DNA of 64,000 nucleotides from Azospirillum sp051124815 (GCF_051124815.1 NZ_CP118489.1:62001-126000), one strand, 5' to 3'; positions 28,299-37,583 are shown, counted from the first letter of the stretch. The notes: generated by a model not told the origin, from the letters alone. Program-made: numbers and translations.

Positions 28299-28988
28299 CT
28301 ACTCCGGTCTCTCGGGTGTGGGGTTGTCGTTCTTGGAGCCGCACTCGCGGGCGGCAATGATGTCGTCGCGCAGGCCGAGGCCGCGCAGGATGAACCAGAC
28401 GGTCTGGCGGGCAAGCTCCGGCCGGCCGCAGGGATAGGGCACCACCGTCCCGCCGGACAGGCAGACGGTCGCCATCATTCCGCACAGATGCTCGGCGAGC
28501 CAGAGCCCGTTCTCCGCATCGATCGGCCCCGGCGCAAGGTCGCCGCAGGCGACGGCGGCGGCGATGGATGCGGCGAAACAGGGCAGGAAGCGGCTGCGGA
28601 TGCCCTCATAGACCTGCCGCATGAACTCGCCGTCCTCAAGCAGGCTGATGATCGACAGACGGTGGCGCGCCCGCTCGTCGGGATCGGACGGCACCTCGAT
28701 CACGAAGTAGTTCACCAGCCCCTGGATCATCTGCACCAGCGTGCCGGTGCCCGGCGGCAGGGCGACCAGCCGCTCATATTCCGGGTCGCCGTCGATGCAG
28801 CTGAGGAAGATCGCTTCGTACAGCGAGGCCTTGGACGGGAAATGCTTGAAGATCAGCGCCTCCGACACGCCGGCGGCCTGCGCGATCTCGCGTGTGGTGG
28901 TCGCGGCGAAGCCCTTGCGCGCGAACAGCGGCAAGGCGGCGTCGAGGATCGCCCGCTTGCGGGCGCCGCTGTCCAGGCGTGGGGCCAT
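28299..28988 (-). CDS. TetR-family repressor of the RND operon
   Basis: A 229-aa regulator. N-terminal helix-turn-helix: TREIAQAAGVSEALIFKHFP (about residues 33-52), preceded by the usual AILDAALPLFARKGFAATT. The C-terminal ligand domain is divergent, as expected. It lies 6 bp upstream of the adaptor gene on the same strand, so repressor, adaptor and permease form one operon. A palindrome at 29019-29034, just upstream of its start, is the likely operator. Confidence 0.92.
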   Translation of the reverse strand: MAPRLDSGARKRAILDAALPLFARKGFAATTTREIAQAAGVSEALIFKHFPSKASLYEAIFLSCIDGDPEYERLVALPPGTGTLVQMIQGLVNYFVIEVPSDPDERARHRLSIISLLEDGEFMRQVYEGIRSRFLPCFAASIAAAVACGDLAPGPIDAENGLWLAEHLCGMMATVCLSGGTVVPYPCGRPELARQTVWFILRGLGLRDDIIAARECGSKNDNPTPERPE

Positions 28989-29018
28989 CGGGGGCTTTGA
29001 ATCAGTCGCTAGTGATAA

Positions 29019-29034
29019 GTGAGTGCTTACTCAC
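29019..29034. promoter_or_regulatory. putative TetR operator
   Basis: GTGAGT-GCTT-ACTCAC is a perfect 6-bp inverted repeat with a 4-bp centre, 31 bp upstream of the tetR start. Size and position fit autoregulation of the efflux operon. It lies between tetR and the divergent puuD, but on the tetR side. Confidence 0.62.
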
Positions 29035-29238
29035 CTTTGCTGGCGGAGGTATAGCTTGGGTGCGGCATTCTGTCCATGGGGTTTGGTAGGACCAGCGCGG
29101 GTCTCCTGCCACTTCCCCTGCCAACCTCCGATCTTTCGTCATTTTTTGAAGCTGTTGGGACGGACGAATGGTTTTCCGCACCCGCACACTCGCCGTACAG
29201 TCAAGCCATCGATCTCGACCGGAAGGAGCGTGCGCGCG

Positions 29239-30426
29239 ATGGAGCCCATCCTGTGGGAATGGATCAACGCCCTGGCGCGGTGGCTGCACGTCATCACCGC
29301 CATCGCCTGGATCGGATCGTCCTTCTACTTCATCCATCTCGACGCCTCGCTGCGCAAGCGGACCGGGGCGCCGGCCGGGACGGCGGGGGATGCCTGGCAA
29401 ATCCACGGCGGCGGCTTCTACCACATGACCAAATACATGGTCGCGCCGCCGCAGCTGCCGGAGGATCTCACCTGGTTCAAGTGGGAATCCTACGCGACGT
29501 GGCTCAGCGGCTTCTTCCTGATGTGCGTGCTGTATTACCGCGGCGCCGACCTGTTCCTGATCGACCAGGACGTGATGGCGCTCAGTCACTGGCAGGCGGT
29601 GGCGATCAGCGTCGGGGCGCTGGTGGCGGGCTGGGTCGCCTATGACCTGATGTGCAAGTCGCCGCTGGGCCGCAACGACGGGGCGTTGGCGATTGCCGGG
29701 TTCGTGATGCTGGTGGCGACGGCCTGGGCGATGACCAGGGTCTTCAGCGGGCGCGGCGCCATGCTGCAGGTCGGCGCCCTGATGGCGACGATGATGGCCT
29801 GCAACGTCTTCATGCTGATCATCCCCAACCAGCGCAAGACGGTGGCCGCCATGCTGCGCGGCGAGACGCCGGACCCGTCGCTGGGCAAGAAGGCGAAGCA
29901 GCGGTCGCTGCACAACAACTACCTGACCCTGCCGGTCGTTTTCCTGATGCTGTCCAACCATTATCCGCTGGTCAGCTCCACCCGCTACAACTGGGTGATG
30001 GTGGCGCTGGTTCTGGTGGTCGGCACGGCGATCCGCCACTTCTTCAACAGCCGCCATGCCGGCAAGCCGACGCCCTGGTGGACCTGGGGAGTGGCCGCCG
30101 CCGGCATGCTGGCCTGTGCGTGGCTCAGCACCATGGGCCCGGCGAATGGCGATACGGCTGCGGCTGTGCCGGTCAAGGTCGGCTTCAATCAGGTCGAGGA
30201 GATCGTCTCCACCCGCTGCAGCATGTGCCATGCCGCCCAACCGGTGTGGGAGGGCATCGCCACCCCGCCGCGCGGCGTCGTGCTGGAGGGCGACGGCATC
30301 CGCCGCCATGCCGAGCAGATACGCCTTCAGGCCGGCTTCAGCAGCGCAATGCCGCCCGCCAACGTCACCGGAATCACCCCGCAGGAACGCGCGGTGTTGG
30401 CGGCGTGGTCGGGCGACATTAAGTAA
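29239..30426 (+). CDS. puuD: urate hydroxylase PuuD (membrane urate oxidase with cytochrome c domain)
   Basis: A 395-aa membrane enzyme that oxidises urate to 5-hydroxyisourate and passes electrons to the respiratory chain. Eight or nine membrane segments with the family start WINALARWLHVITAIAWIGS are followed by a C-terminal cytochrome c domain with haem motif CSMCH at about residues 327-331 and a possible Met ligand in FSSAMPP. ATG 29239 follows AAGGAG; the longer frame back to 29023 has no domain. The guanine deaminase gene follows by 67 bp, consistent with purine catabolism. Confidence 0.93.
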   Translation: MEPILWEWINALARWLHVITAIAWIGSSFYFIHLDASLRKRTGAPAGTAGDAWQIHGGGFYHMTKYMVAPPQLPEDLTWFKWESYATWLSGFFLMCVLYYRGADLFLIDQDVMALSHWQAVAISVGALVAGWVAYDLMCKSPLGRNDGALAIAGFVMLVATAWAMTRVFSGRGAMLQVGALMATMMACNVFMLIIPNQRKTVAAMLRGETPDPSLGKKAKQRSLHNNYLTLPVVFLMLSNHYPLVSSTRYNWVMVALVLVVGTAIRHFFNSRHAGKPTPWWTWGVAAAGMLACAWLSTMGPANGDTAAAVPVKVGFNQVEEIVSTRCSMCHAAQPVWEGIATPPRGVVLEGDGIRRHAEQIRLQAGFSSAMPPANVTGITPQERAVLAAWSGDIK

Positions 30427-30493
30427 CCGCCCGCTCCAACCCTCTCCCGGGGCGGGAGAGGGTATGTGTTGTCCCTAACTGAACCGGATCTCC

Positions 30494-31828
30494 ATGCCCG
30501 ATCACCCCATTTCCGCCGCCATCCGTGGGCGCCTTCTCAGTTTCCATCGCGCGCCGGCCGGGCCGGGGGACTTCGATTGCCTGACCTATCACGAGGATGG
30601 GCTGCTGCTGGTCGGGGCCGACGGGCGGATTCTGGAGGTCGGAGACTGGGCCGATCTGCGCGGCCGGGTGCCGGAGGGGGTGGCGGTCGACGATCATAGC
30701 GGCAAGCTGGTGCTGCCGGGCTTCATCGACACCCACATCCATTTCCCGCAGACCCAGGTGATCGCCTCCTATGGCGCCCAGCTGCTCGACTGGCTGGAGA
30801 AATACACCTTCATCGAGGAGCAGCGCTTCGCCGATCCGGCCCACGCTGCCGCCAATGCCGCCTTCTTCATGGACGAGCTGCTGCGCAACGGCACGACGAC
30901 GGCGGTGGTCTATGGTTCGGTCCATCCGCAGTCGGTCGACGCCCTGTTCGCGGAGGCCGAGGCGCGCGGCGCCGGGATGATCGCCGGCAAGGTGATGATG
31001 GACCGCCACGCTCCCGCCGCCCTGACCGACACCGCCGACAGCAGCTATCGCGACAGCAAGGATCTGATCGGCCGCTGGCACGGCACCGGGCGCCAGCGCT
31101 ACGCGGTGACGCCGCGCTTCGCCATCACCTCGACCGAGGCGCAGCTGGAGGCGGCCGGCGCGCTGCTGCGCGAGCACCCCGGCGTCCATATGCAGACCCA
31201 CCTGTCGGAAAACACCGACGAGATCGCCGAGGTGGGTCGCCTGTTCCCCGGTGCCCGCGACTATACCGACGTCTATGACCGCTTCGGGCTGCTGGGGCCG
31301 ACCTCGCTGTTCGGCCACTGCATCCACCTGTCGGAGGCGGAGATGGAACGGCTGTCAGAAAGCGGGTCGGTCGCCGTCTTCTGCCCGACCAGCAACCTGT
31401 TCATCGGCAGCGGCCTGTTCGACCTCGACGCCCTGTCGAAGCCGGAACGGCCGGTGCGCACCGCCATCGCCACCGATGTCGGCGGCGGCACCAGCTATTC
31501 CATGCTGCGCACGGCGGCGGAGGCCTACAAGGTGCTGCAGTTGCGGCGCCAGAACCTGCCGGCGCTCGCCGCCCTGCATTGGATGACCCGCGGCAATGCC
31601 GAGGCGCTGGGCATGGCGGACGAGATCGGCAGCCTGGAGCCCGGCCGCTGGGCCGACCTCGTCGTGCTCGACCCCGCCGCCACGCCGGCTATGCGACATC
31701 GCATGAAGGCGGTGGATGGGGATCTGGAGGAAGAGCTGTTCATCCAGGTGACGCTGGGCGACGACCGTTCGGTGGCCGCCACCTATCTGCGCGGGCGCAA
31801 TTCGCACCTGCGGCAATCGGGCGCTTGA
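30494..31828 (+). CDS. guaD: guanine deaminase
   Basis: A 444-aa zinc amidohydrolase that converts guanine to xanthine. Metal ligands are visible: LPGFIDTHIHFPQTQVIASY (HxH), MQTHLSENTDE, LFGHCIHLSEAE and AIATDVGGGTSYSMLRT (Asp). This is the GuaD signature and the length is normal. It follows puuD in the same direction, so the two may be cotranscribed for purine salvage or use as a nitrogen source. Confidence 0.95.
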   Translation: MPDHPISAAIRGRLLSFHRAPAGPGDFDCLTYHEDGLLLVGADGRILEVGDWADLRGRVPEGVAVDDHSGKLVLPGFIDTHIHFPQTQVIASYGAQLLDWLEKYTFIEEQRFADPAHAAANAAFFMDELLRNGTTTAVVYGSVHPQSVDALFAEAEARGAGMIAGKVMMDRHAPAALTDTADSSYRDSKDLIGRWHGTGRQRYAVTPRFAITSTEAQLEAAGALLREHPGVHMQTHLSENTDEIAEVGRLFPGARDYTDVYDRFGLLGPTSLFGHCIHLSEAEMERLSESGSVAVFCPTSNLFIGSGLFDLDALSKPERPVRTAIATDVGGGTSYSMLRTAAEAYKVLQLRRQNLPALAALHWMTRGNAEALGMADEIGSLEPGRWADLVVLDPAATPAMRHRMKAVDGDLEEELFIQVTLGDDRSVAATYLRGRNSHLRQSGA

Positions 31829-31862
31829 CCCAAGCCCCTAGTCCTTGTAGGAGTTCCCCCGT

Positions 31863-31993
31863 CATTGGGGAGTAGCCACCCGCCGGCGGTGATCCGGTGG
31901 GGTTCGCGTCAACAGACTTGGACGGTTCCGGCCTCCGGCCGCTACCGCCATGGCGCGCACGGCGGCCAGAGGGCCGACCCGGCGAGACCAGTG
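31863..31993 (+). ncRNA. yybP-ykoY (manganese) riboswitch
   Basis: The leader of mntP has the hallmark TTGGGGAGTAGCC at 31865-31877 and the matching 3' part CGGCGAGACC at 31980-31989. CATTGG at 31863-31868 pairs with CCAGTG at 31988-31993 to close the element (one G-U pair). These are the conserved Mn2+-binding loops of the yybP-ykoY class. Position before an mntP gene agrees with its known role of turning on Mn2+ export when Mn2+ is high. The middle hairpin arm is variable. Confidence 0.88.
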
Positions 31994-32061
31994 GATCGGG
32001 CATCTCCGCGGCCAGCCGGAGTCCGTCCGATTCCACTGTGTTGTCTGGCCCGGGAATAGCC

Positions 32062-32640
32062 ATGATCGCCACGTCCCTAGCGCTCGCCTTCAGCCTTTCG
32101 ATGGATAGCTTCGCCGCCGCTCTCGGCCGCGGGGCCTGCTCGCGCCGGTCCGGCCTGCCCGAGGCGGTGCGCGTGGGCGCGGCCTTCGGCGCCTGCCAGT
32201 TCGCCATGCCGCTGGTCGGCTGGGGCGTCGGCATCGCCTTCGCCAGCCTCGTGGAATCGGTCGATCACTGGATCGCCTTCGGCCTGCTGCTGGCGGTCGG
32301 CGGCGCGATGCTGCGGAACGCCATCATGGACGGCGAGGAGGAGGGCGAGGAGGATTGCGGCCCGGTGCGCAGCGTGCGGGCCGAATGGCTGGCCCTGCTG
32401 ACCACCGCCGTCGCCACCAGCATCGACGCCGCCGCCGTCGGCGCGGGTCTGGCGCTGGTCGACGTGGACATGGTCACGACCTCGGCACTGATCGGCGTGG
32501 TGACCTTCGCGGTGGCCTTCGGCGGCGTGCTGATCGGCAAGGCCGCGGGCAACCATCTGGGCCGCTGGGCGGAAATGGCCGGCGGCGTGGTGCTGATCGG
32601 CCTGGGCGCGAAGATCCTGCTGGAGCATACGCTGGGGTGA
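32062..32640 (+). CDS. mntP: manganese efflux pump MntP
   Basis: A 192-aa membrane protein with six hydrophobic segments. The two repeats carry the Asp motifs AFSLSMDSFAAALGRGA and TTAVATSIDAAAVGAGLAL, which form the ion path. A charged cytoplasmic loop (MDGEEEGEEDCGP) lies between them. Start: ATG 32062, right after the Mn riboswitch; the longer frame from 31897 would translate riboswitch RNA and is rejected. Confidence 0.95.
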   Translation: MIATSLALAFSLSMDSFAAALGRGACSRRSGLPEAVRVGAAFGACQFAMPLVGWGVGIAFASLVESVDHWIAFGLLLAVGGAMLRNAIMDGEEEGEEDCGPVRSVRAEWLALLTTAVATSIDAAAVGAGLALVDVDMVTTSALIGVVTFAVAFGGVLIGKAAGNHLGRWAEMAGGVVLIGLGAKILLEHTLG

Positions 32641-32700
32641 GTGCTACGGCGTTTGCAGATCACCACGCGACGCCAAGTCTCTGGAATCAAAGCTGCCTCC

Positions 32701-32784
32701 CGTCATCCCCGCGGAGGCGGGGATCCAGAGCTTCCCCTGTAAGGGCTTGTAAAGGCTGGATTCCCGCCTTCGCGGGAATGACGG
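32701..32784. repeat. ~85-bp dispersed palindromic repeat, copy B
   Basis: CGTCATCCCCGCGGAGGCGG at the left and the near-inverse CCGCCTTCGCGGGAATGACG at the right frame a variable ~35-bp middle. Same family as 16025-16110. Located between mntP and ahpF, which converge. Confidence 0.88.
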
Positions 32785-32810
32785 TCAGGGGGAAGCGCCA
32801 GCATACATCA

Positions 32811-32842
32811 AGAGCCGGGGCGACGCATCGCCCCGGCTCTTT
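32811..32842. terminator. terminator after ahpF
   Basis: AGAGCCGGGGCGA and TCGCCCCGGCTCT form a perfect 13-bp stem with a CGCA loop. It lies seven bases beyond the ahpF stop and also downstream of mntP, so it can serve both converging genes. Confidence 0.85.
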
Positions 32843-32848
32843 CAGTTA

Positions 32849-34444
32849 TTACTCCGCCGCGATGGTCTCGCGTACGGGTTCCTCGGCCGGGACCGTGCGG
32901 ATCAGGTGGTCGAAGGCGGCGAGCGCCGCTTTGGCCCCTTCACCCATGGCGATGACGATCTGCTTGAAGGGCACCGTCGTCGCGTCGCCGGCGGCGAACA
33001 CGCCGGGCAGCGAGGTCTGGCCGCGGTTGTCCACCTCGATCTCGCCGCGCGGGGTCAGCGCCAGCGTGCCCTTCAGCCATTCGGTGTTCGGCACCAGACC
33101 GATCTGCACGAAGATGCCTTCCAGATCGACCCGCTTCAGTTCGCCGCCGTTCCGGTCCTTGTAGGACAGGCCGACGACCTTGTTGCCGTCGCCATGCACC
33201 TCGGTGGTCTGGGCCGACAGGAGAACGGTGACGTTGGGCAGGCTGTGCAGCTTGCGCTGCAGCACCGCGTCGGCGCGCAGCTGGCTGTCGAACTCGATCA
33301 GCGTGACGTGCGAGACGATGCCGGCGAGGTCGATGGCCGCTTCCACACCGGAATTGCCGCCGCCGATCACCGCCACGCGCTTGCCCTTGAACAGCGGGCC
33401 GTCGCAGTGCGGGCAATAGGCGACGCCCTTGTTGCGGTATTCCGCCTCGCCCGGAACATTCATCGAGCGCCAGCGGGCGCCGGTCGACAGCACCACCGTG
33501 CGGGACTTCAGCGAGGCGCCGCTGGCCAGCTTCACCTCGATCAGCCCGCCTTCCTGCGCGGCCGGCACCAGGGCGGTGGCGGTCTGCAGGTTCATCACGT
33601 CGACCTCATAGTCCTTGACGTGCTGCTCCAGCGCCGCGGCCAGCTTCGGTCCCTCGGTGTGCGAGACCGAGATGAAGTTCTCGATCGCCATGGTGTCGAG
33701 CACCTGACCGCCGAACCGCTCGGCCGCCACGCCGGTGCGGATGCCCTTGCGGGCGGCGTAGATGGCCGCCGCGGCGCCGGCGGGGCCGCCGCCGATCACC
33801 AGCACCTCGAACGGGGCCTTGGCCTTGATCTTCTCGGCGGCGCGGGCGACGGCGCCGGTGTCGAGCTTGGCGACGATCTGCGCCACGTCCATGCGGCCCT
33901 GGGCGAAGGGCTCGCCGTTCAGGAAGACGGTGGGAACCGCCATCACCTGCCGCTGCTCGACCTCCTGCTGGAACAGCGCGCCGTCGATGGCGACATGCTT
34001 GATCCGCGGGTTCAGCGCGCTCATCAGGTTCAGCGCCTGCACCACGTCCGGGCAGTTCTGGCAGGACAGCGAGAAATAGGTCTCGAAGCGGAAATCGCCG
34101 TCAAGATTGCGGATCTGCTCCAGCAGTTCCTCCGACTCCTTGGACGGATGGCCGCCGACCTGCAGCAGGGCCAGGACCAGCGAGTTGAATTCGTGACCCA
34201 TCGGCAGGCCGGCGAAGGTGACGCCGATGTCGGTGCCGTCGCGCTTGATGGCGAAGGAAGGCCGGCGCTCGTCGGCGCCGCTGCGGTCCAGCGTGATCTT
34301 GTCCGACAGCGAGGCGATGTCTTCCAGCAGGCCGAGCATTTCCTGCGACTTCGCACCGTCGTCCAGCGACGCCACCAGCGTGATCGGATTGGTGATGCGC
34401 TCCAGATAGGCCTTCAACTGCGTCTTCAGATTGGCGTCCAGCAT
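32849..34444 (-). CDS. ahpF: alkyl hydroperoxide reductase subunit F
   Basis: A 531-aa NADH:peroxiredoxin reductase that recycles AhpC. The N-terminal double-thioredoxin domain has the CxxC FSLSCQNCPDVVQALN. FAD binding starts at VLVIGGGPAGAAAA (about residue 215), the redox-active CPHC is in YCPHCDGPLFKGK, and NAD binding is at VAVIGGGNSGVEAA. The C-terminus has the FAD motif GVFAAGDATTVPFKQ. I chose the ATG complementary to 34442-34444, after GGAACG. The ahpC gene is upstream on the same strand, 402 bp away. Confidence 0.96.
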   Translation of the reverse strand: MLDANLKTQLKAYLERITNPITLVASLDDGAKSQEMLGLLEDIASLSDKITLDRSGADERRPSFAIKRDGTDIGVTFAGLPMGHEFNSLVLALLQVGGHPSKESEELLEQIRNLDGDFRFETYFSLSCQNCPDVVQALNLMSALNPRIKHVAIDGALFQQEVEQRQVMAVPTVFLNGEPFAQGRMDVAQIVAKLDTGAVARAAEKIKAKAPFEVLVIGGGPAGAAAAIYAARKGIRTGVAAERFGGQVLDTMAIENFISVSHTEGPKLAAALEQHVKDYEVDVMNLQTATALVPAAQEGGLIEVKLASGASLKSRTVVLSTGARWRSMNVPGEAEYRNKGVAYCPHCDGPLFKGKRVAVIGGGNSGVEAAIDLAGIVSHVTLIEFDSQLRADAVLQRKLHSLPNVTVLLSAQTTEVHGDGNKVVGLSYKDRNGGELKRVDLEGIFVQIGLVPNTEWLKGTLALTPRGEIEVDNRGQTSLPGVFAAGDATTVPFKQIVIAMGEGAKAALAAFDHLIRTVPAEEPVRETIAAE

Positions 34445-34846
34445 GGCTTTCGTTCCCAACGTTTCGTGTCCGGGCCGGATCGCCTGCGCGTAATCGCGGC
34501 GGTCCGGGCGGAGAAAATGGTGGCCCTAGGCGGAAGAGCCGGTCGGGCGGGCGGTCTGGTTTTGAAACAGTGAAGAGGTCGGAATGTCATCGTCCTCCCC
34601 GCGCAGGCGGGGATCCAGGCTTTGAAAGGACTGCGACAAAACGCGCGCCTGGGTTCCTGCCTTCGCGGGGATGGGGAAACCGATGACGGACCTGATGGCG
34701 GGGAGGCTTCGAAAGCCGGCCCGCAAAAACATGCCCTAGCGACCGACGGGCCGATCAAGGGTACTGGTGCTCATTCCCGCCGGAGCGGGGTGGGAGCCGG
34801 CCGAAGCCGGCCCCCGATCCTTAGGATTTCCCTTTACAGGGAAACC
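34445..34846. other. ahpC-ahpF intergenic region
   Basis: This 402-bp gap is long for an ahpCF pair. It holds repeat copy C (34591-34676), a degenerate half-copy of the same repeat near 34772-34792, a GCCGGC hairpin at about 34794-34809, and a hairpin TTTCCCT-TTAC-AGGGAAA at 34827-34844, two bases beyond the ahpC stop. The hairpins may attenuate transcription from ahpC into ahpF. I see no gene. Confidence 0.5.
34591..34676. repeat. ~85-bp dispersed palindromic repeat, copy C (degenerate)
   Basis: CGTCCTCCCCGCGCAGGCGG on the left and CTGCCTTCGCGGGGATGGGG on the right follow the layout of the other copies, with more mismatches in the outer ends. It lies between ahpC and ahpF. Confidence 0.78.
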
Positions 34847-35410
34847 TTAGATCTTGCCGACGAGGTCGAGCGACGGGGCGAGGGTCTTCTCGCCTTCCTG
34901 CCACTTGGCCGGGCAGACCTCGCCCGGGTGGGCGGCGACGTACTGGACGGCCTTGACCTTGCGCAGCAGTTCCTTGGCGTCACGGCCGACGCCGCCGGCG
35001 GTGATCTCGACGATCTGGATCTTGCCGTCCGGATCGACGACGAAGGTGCCGCGGTCGGCCAGACCGACTTCCTCGATCAGGACCTCGAAGTTGCGGCTGA
35101 TCGCCAGCGTCGGGTCGCCGATCATGGTGTACTGGATCTTGCCGATGGCCGGCGAGGTGTCGTGCCAGGCCTTGTGGCAGAAGTGGGTGTCGGTCGAGAC
35201 GCTGTAGATCTCGACGCCCAGCTTCTGGAACTCGGCGTAGTTGTCGGCCAGATCCTCCAGCTCCGTCGGGCAGACGAAGGTGAAATCGGCCGGATAGAAG
35301 AACACGACCGACCACTTGCCCTTCAGGTCGGCGTCGGTCACGTCGATGAACTTGCCGTTCTTGAACGCGGTCGCCTTGAAGGGCTTAATCTCGCTGTTGA
35401 TCAAAGACAT
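34847..35410 (-). CDS. ahpC: alkyl hydroperoxide reductase subunit C (peroxiredoxin)
   Basis: A 187-aa typical 2-Cys peroxiredoxin that reduces H2O2 and organic peroxides. Peroxidatic Cys in ADFTFVCPTELEDL (about residue 47) and resolving Cys in HPGEVCPAKWQEGE (about 166) are both present. The GDPTLAISRNF block is the AhpC type. Its partner AhpF is encoded downstream, and oxyR is divergent upstream, so OxyR control is expected. Confidence 0.97.
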   Translation of the reverse strand: MSLINSEIKPFKATAFKNGKFIDVTDADLKGKWSVVFFYPADFTFVCPTELEDLADNYAEFQKLGVEIYSVSTDTHFCHKAWHDTSPAIGKIQYTMIGDPTLAISRNFEVLIEEVGLADRGTFVVDPDGKIQIVEITAGGVGRDAKELLRKVKAVQYVAAHPGEVCPAKWQEGEKTLAPSLDLVGKI

Positions 35411-35646
35411 TTGTGTTCTCCGATGGATGCGATGAATGGTTGTCGCCTCGATCTCCGGCCGGAGGCCGTGACCTGCCCGACTTAGTGCGGCGCACCGGGT
35501 CGAACAAGAGGGCCTGCCTTGTGGCCAGGGGAGGGGGCGATGTTCCCGTGTCCCGTTGACCCGTGGAGGAATACGGGAAATCTGTTATCAAGAGAAGTAG
35601 AAAATACCAATTGGATTGATCGATAAAACCGATTATATAACCCGGC
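35411..35646. promoter_or_regulatory. ahpC-oxyR divergent control region
   Basis: This 236-bp spacer holds both promoters. An AT-rich stretch near the oxyR start (35580-35645) contains ATTGATCGATAAAACCGATT, which resembles a LysR-type/OxyR half-site array but is not a clear match to the E. coli consensus. The assignment is inferred from gene order. Confidence 0.4.
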
Positions 35647-36558
35647 ATGAAACCGCTCCCCACCCTGCGCCAGCTCCGCTATCTCGTCGCCGTCGTCGAC
35701 CGCTGCCATTTCGGGCAGGCGGCGGAGGCCTGCCTCGTCAGCCAGTCGACGCTGAGCGCCGGCTTGCAGGAGCTGGAGGATCTGCTGGGCGCCACGCTGG
35801 TGGAGCGCACGCGCCGCTCCGTCCTGCCGACGCCGCTCGGCCGCGAGATCGCGGAGCGGGCGCGGCAACTGCTGAAGGGGGCGGAGGAGCTGGTGGACAT
35901 CACCCGCTCGGCCGCCGATCCGATGTCGGGCGCGCTGCATCTGGGAGTGATTCCGACCATCGGCCCCTTCCTGATCCCCCGCGTGATGCCGGCCCTGCGC
36001 GAGGCCTTCCCGCGCCTGCGTCTCTATCTGCGGGAGGATCAGACGGCGCGGCTTCTGGAGCAGCTGAATGCCGGAAAGCTGGATGCGGCGCTGCTGGCCT
36101 TGCCCTATCCGATGGGCGATCTGGAGACGGAGGACATCGCGGAGGACCGCTTCTCCTTCGTCTGCCCGACCGGCCACCGGCTGAACGCCGGCGATCCGGC
36201 CGAGCCGGTGACGGTTCCGTCGGAGGATCTGCTGCTGCTGGAGGACGGCCACTGCCTGCGCGACCATGCCATGGCCGCGTGCGCGCTGGACGCCACGCCG
36301 CACAACACCGCCTTCGAGGGCACCAGCCTGCACACGCTGGTGCAGATGGTGGCGAACGGGCTGGGCGTGACGCTGCTGCCGCAGATGGCGGTCGATTCGG
36401 GCATCCTGCGCGGGCTGGATCTGGCGGTGCGCCCGCTGGCCGGCGGCCGGCCGGGGCGGCGGATCGCGCTGGCCTGGCGCCGCACGTCCGGCCGGAAGGA
36501 GACCTTCCAGCGGCTGGCCGAAGCGCTGCGGGCGGAGATGACGCGGAAGGACGGCTGA
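35647..36558 (+). CDS. oxyR: hydrogen peroxide sensor OxyR (LysR family)
   Basis: A 303-aa LysR regulator. The N-terminal winged helix contains HFGQAAEACLVSQSTLSAGL. The effector domain has the redox pair in DGHCLRDHAMAAC, with eight residues between the cysteines, the same spacing as Cys199 and Cys208 of E. coli OxyR. EGTSLHTLVQMVANGLGVTL is also OxyR-like. It is divergent from ahpC, the classic arrangement, and should activate the peroxidase genes on oxidation. Confidence 0.95.
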   Translation: MKPLPTLRQLRYLVAVVDRCHFGQAAEACLVSQSTLSAGLQELEDLLGATLVERTRRSVLPTPLGREIAERARQLLKGAEELVDITRSAADPMSGALHLGVIPTIGPFLIPRVMPALREAFPRLRLYLREDQTARLLEQLNAGKLDAALLALPYPMGDLETEDIAEDRFSFVCPTGHRLNAGDPAEPVTVPSEDLLLLEDGHCLRDHAMAACALDATPHNTAFEGTSLHTLVQMVANGLGVTLLPQMAVDSGILRGLDLAVRPLAGGRPGRRIALAWRRTSGRKETFQRLAEALRAEMTRKDG

Positions 36559-36674
36559 GGGCGACGGCTTAGGAGAGGGCCGCGCTCAAAGTATCGCTTG
36601 GTCCGGCGGGCGCGAGGTGGTTTAAACGGGACGGTTTTTCGCCCGTTCACTCCGCTTTCGGGACACCCCGCGTC

Positions 36675-37583
36675 ATGTCCATCACCGACACCGTTCCCGC
36701 TCCTGGCCCCCTGTTCGACCGCGTCGCCATCATCGGCATCGGTCTGATCGGCTCCTCCCTGGCACGGGCGCTGGCGGAGTATGGGATCGCGCGGCAGGTG
36801 GTCTGCACCGACCGCAGCGCCGGGGCCTGCGCCAAGGCGCTGGAGCTTGGTATCGTGGCGGAGGCCTCCACCGATCCGGCCGTGGCGCTTGCCGGTGCCG
36901 ATCTGGTGATTCTGTCGACACCGGTCGGCAGCTATGCCGCGGTGGCCGAGGCCATCGGGCCGCTTCTGCAGCGCGGGACCATCGTCACCGACGTCGGTTC
37001 GGTCAAGCAGGCGACCCTGCGCGACGTCGGGCCGCATCTGCCGGACGGCGTCCATCTGATTCCCGGCCACCCGGTGGCGGGCACCGAGCATTCGGGACCG
37101 GAGGCCGGCTTCGCCACCCTGTTCCAGGGCCGCTGGTGCATCCTGACCCCGCCGTCCGGAGCCGACCGCAACGCGCTTGAGCGGGTGACGGAGCTGTGGC
37201 GCCGCGTCGGCTCCACGGTGGAGATCATGGAGGCCAGCCACCATGACCGCGTGCTGGCCATCACCTCGCACCTGCCGCACCTGATCGCCTACACCATCGT
37301 CGGCACCGCGTCGGACCTGGAGGAGGACACCAAGTCCGAGGTCATCAAGTTCTCGGCCGGCGGCTTCCGCGACTTCACCCGGATCGCCGCCAGCGATCCG
37401 GTGATGTGGCGCGACGTGTTCCTGAACAACCGCGAGGCGGTGCTGGAGATCCTGCAGCGCTTCACCGAGGACCTGACGGCGCTGCAGCGCGCCATCCGCT
37501 GGGGCGAGGGGCAGCAGTTGCAGGACCACTTCACCAAGACCCGCGCCGTGCGCCGGGGGATCATCGACGCCAAGCAGGCGTAA
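36675..37583 (+). CDS. tyrA: prephenate/arogenate dehydrogenase family protein
   Basis: A 302-aa NAD(P)-dependent enzyme of tyrosine synthesis. The Rossmann motif is VAIIGIGLIGSSLARAL at residues ~16-32, and the active-site region IPGHPVAGTEHSGPEAGFAT is diagnostic. LAITSHLPHLIAYTIV, with conserved His, and FSAGGFRDFTRIAASDPVMW also match. No chorismate mutase domain is fused. It is cytoplasmic and apparently monocistronic. Substrate choice (prephenate or arogenate) cannot be read from sequence by eye. Confidence 0.92.
   Translation: MSITDTVPAPGPLFDRVAIIGIGLIGSSLARALAEYGIARQVVCTDRSAGACAKALELGIVAEASTDPAVALAGADLVILSTPVGSYAAVAEAIGPLLQRGTIVTDVGSVKQATLRDVGPHLPDGVHLIPGHPVAGTEHSGPEAGFATLFQGRWCILTPPSGADRNALERVTELWRRVGSTVEIMEASHHDRVLAITSHLPHLIAYTIVGTASDLEEDTKSEVIKFSAGGFRDFTRIAASDPVMWRDVFLNNREAVLEILQRFTEDLTALQRAIRWGEGQQLQDHFTKTRAVRRGIIDAKQA

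Noticed and set aside
29023..29238. N-terminal extension of PuuD by 72 residues
   Set aside because: Extension lacks the family pattern; the MEPILWEWINALARW start with AAGGAG matches PuuD.
31897..32061. N-terminal extension of MntP
   Set aside because: It would translate the Mn riboswitch; the ATG at 32062 gives the normal MntP length.
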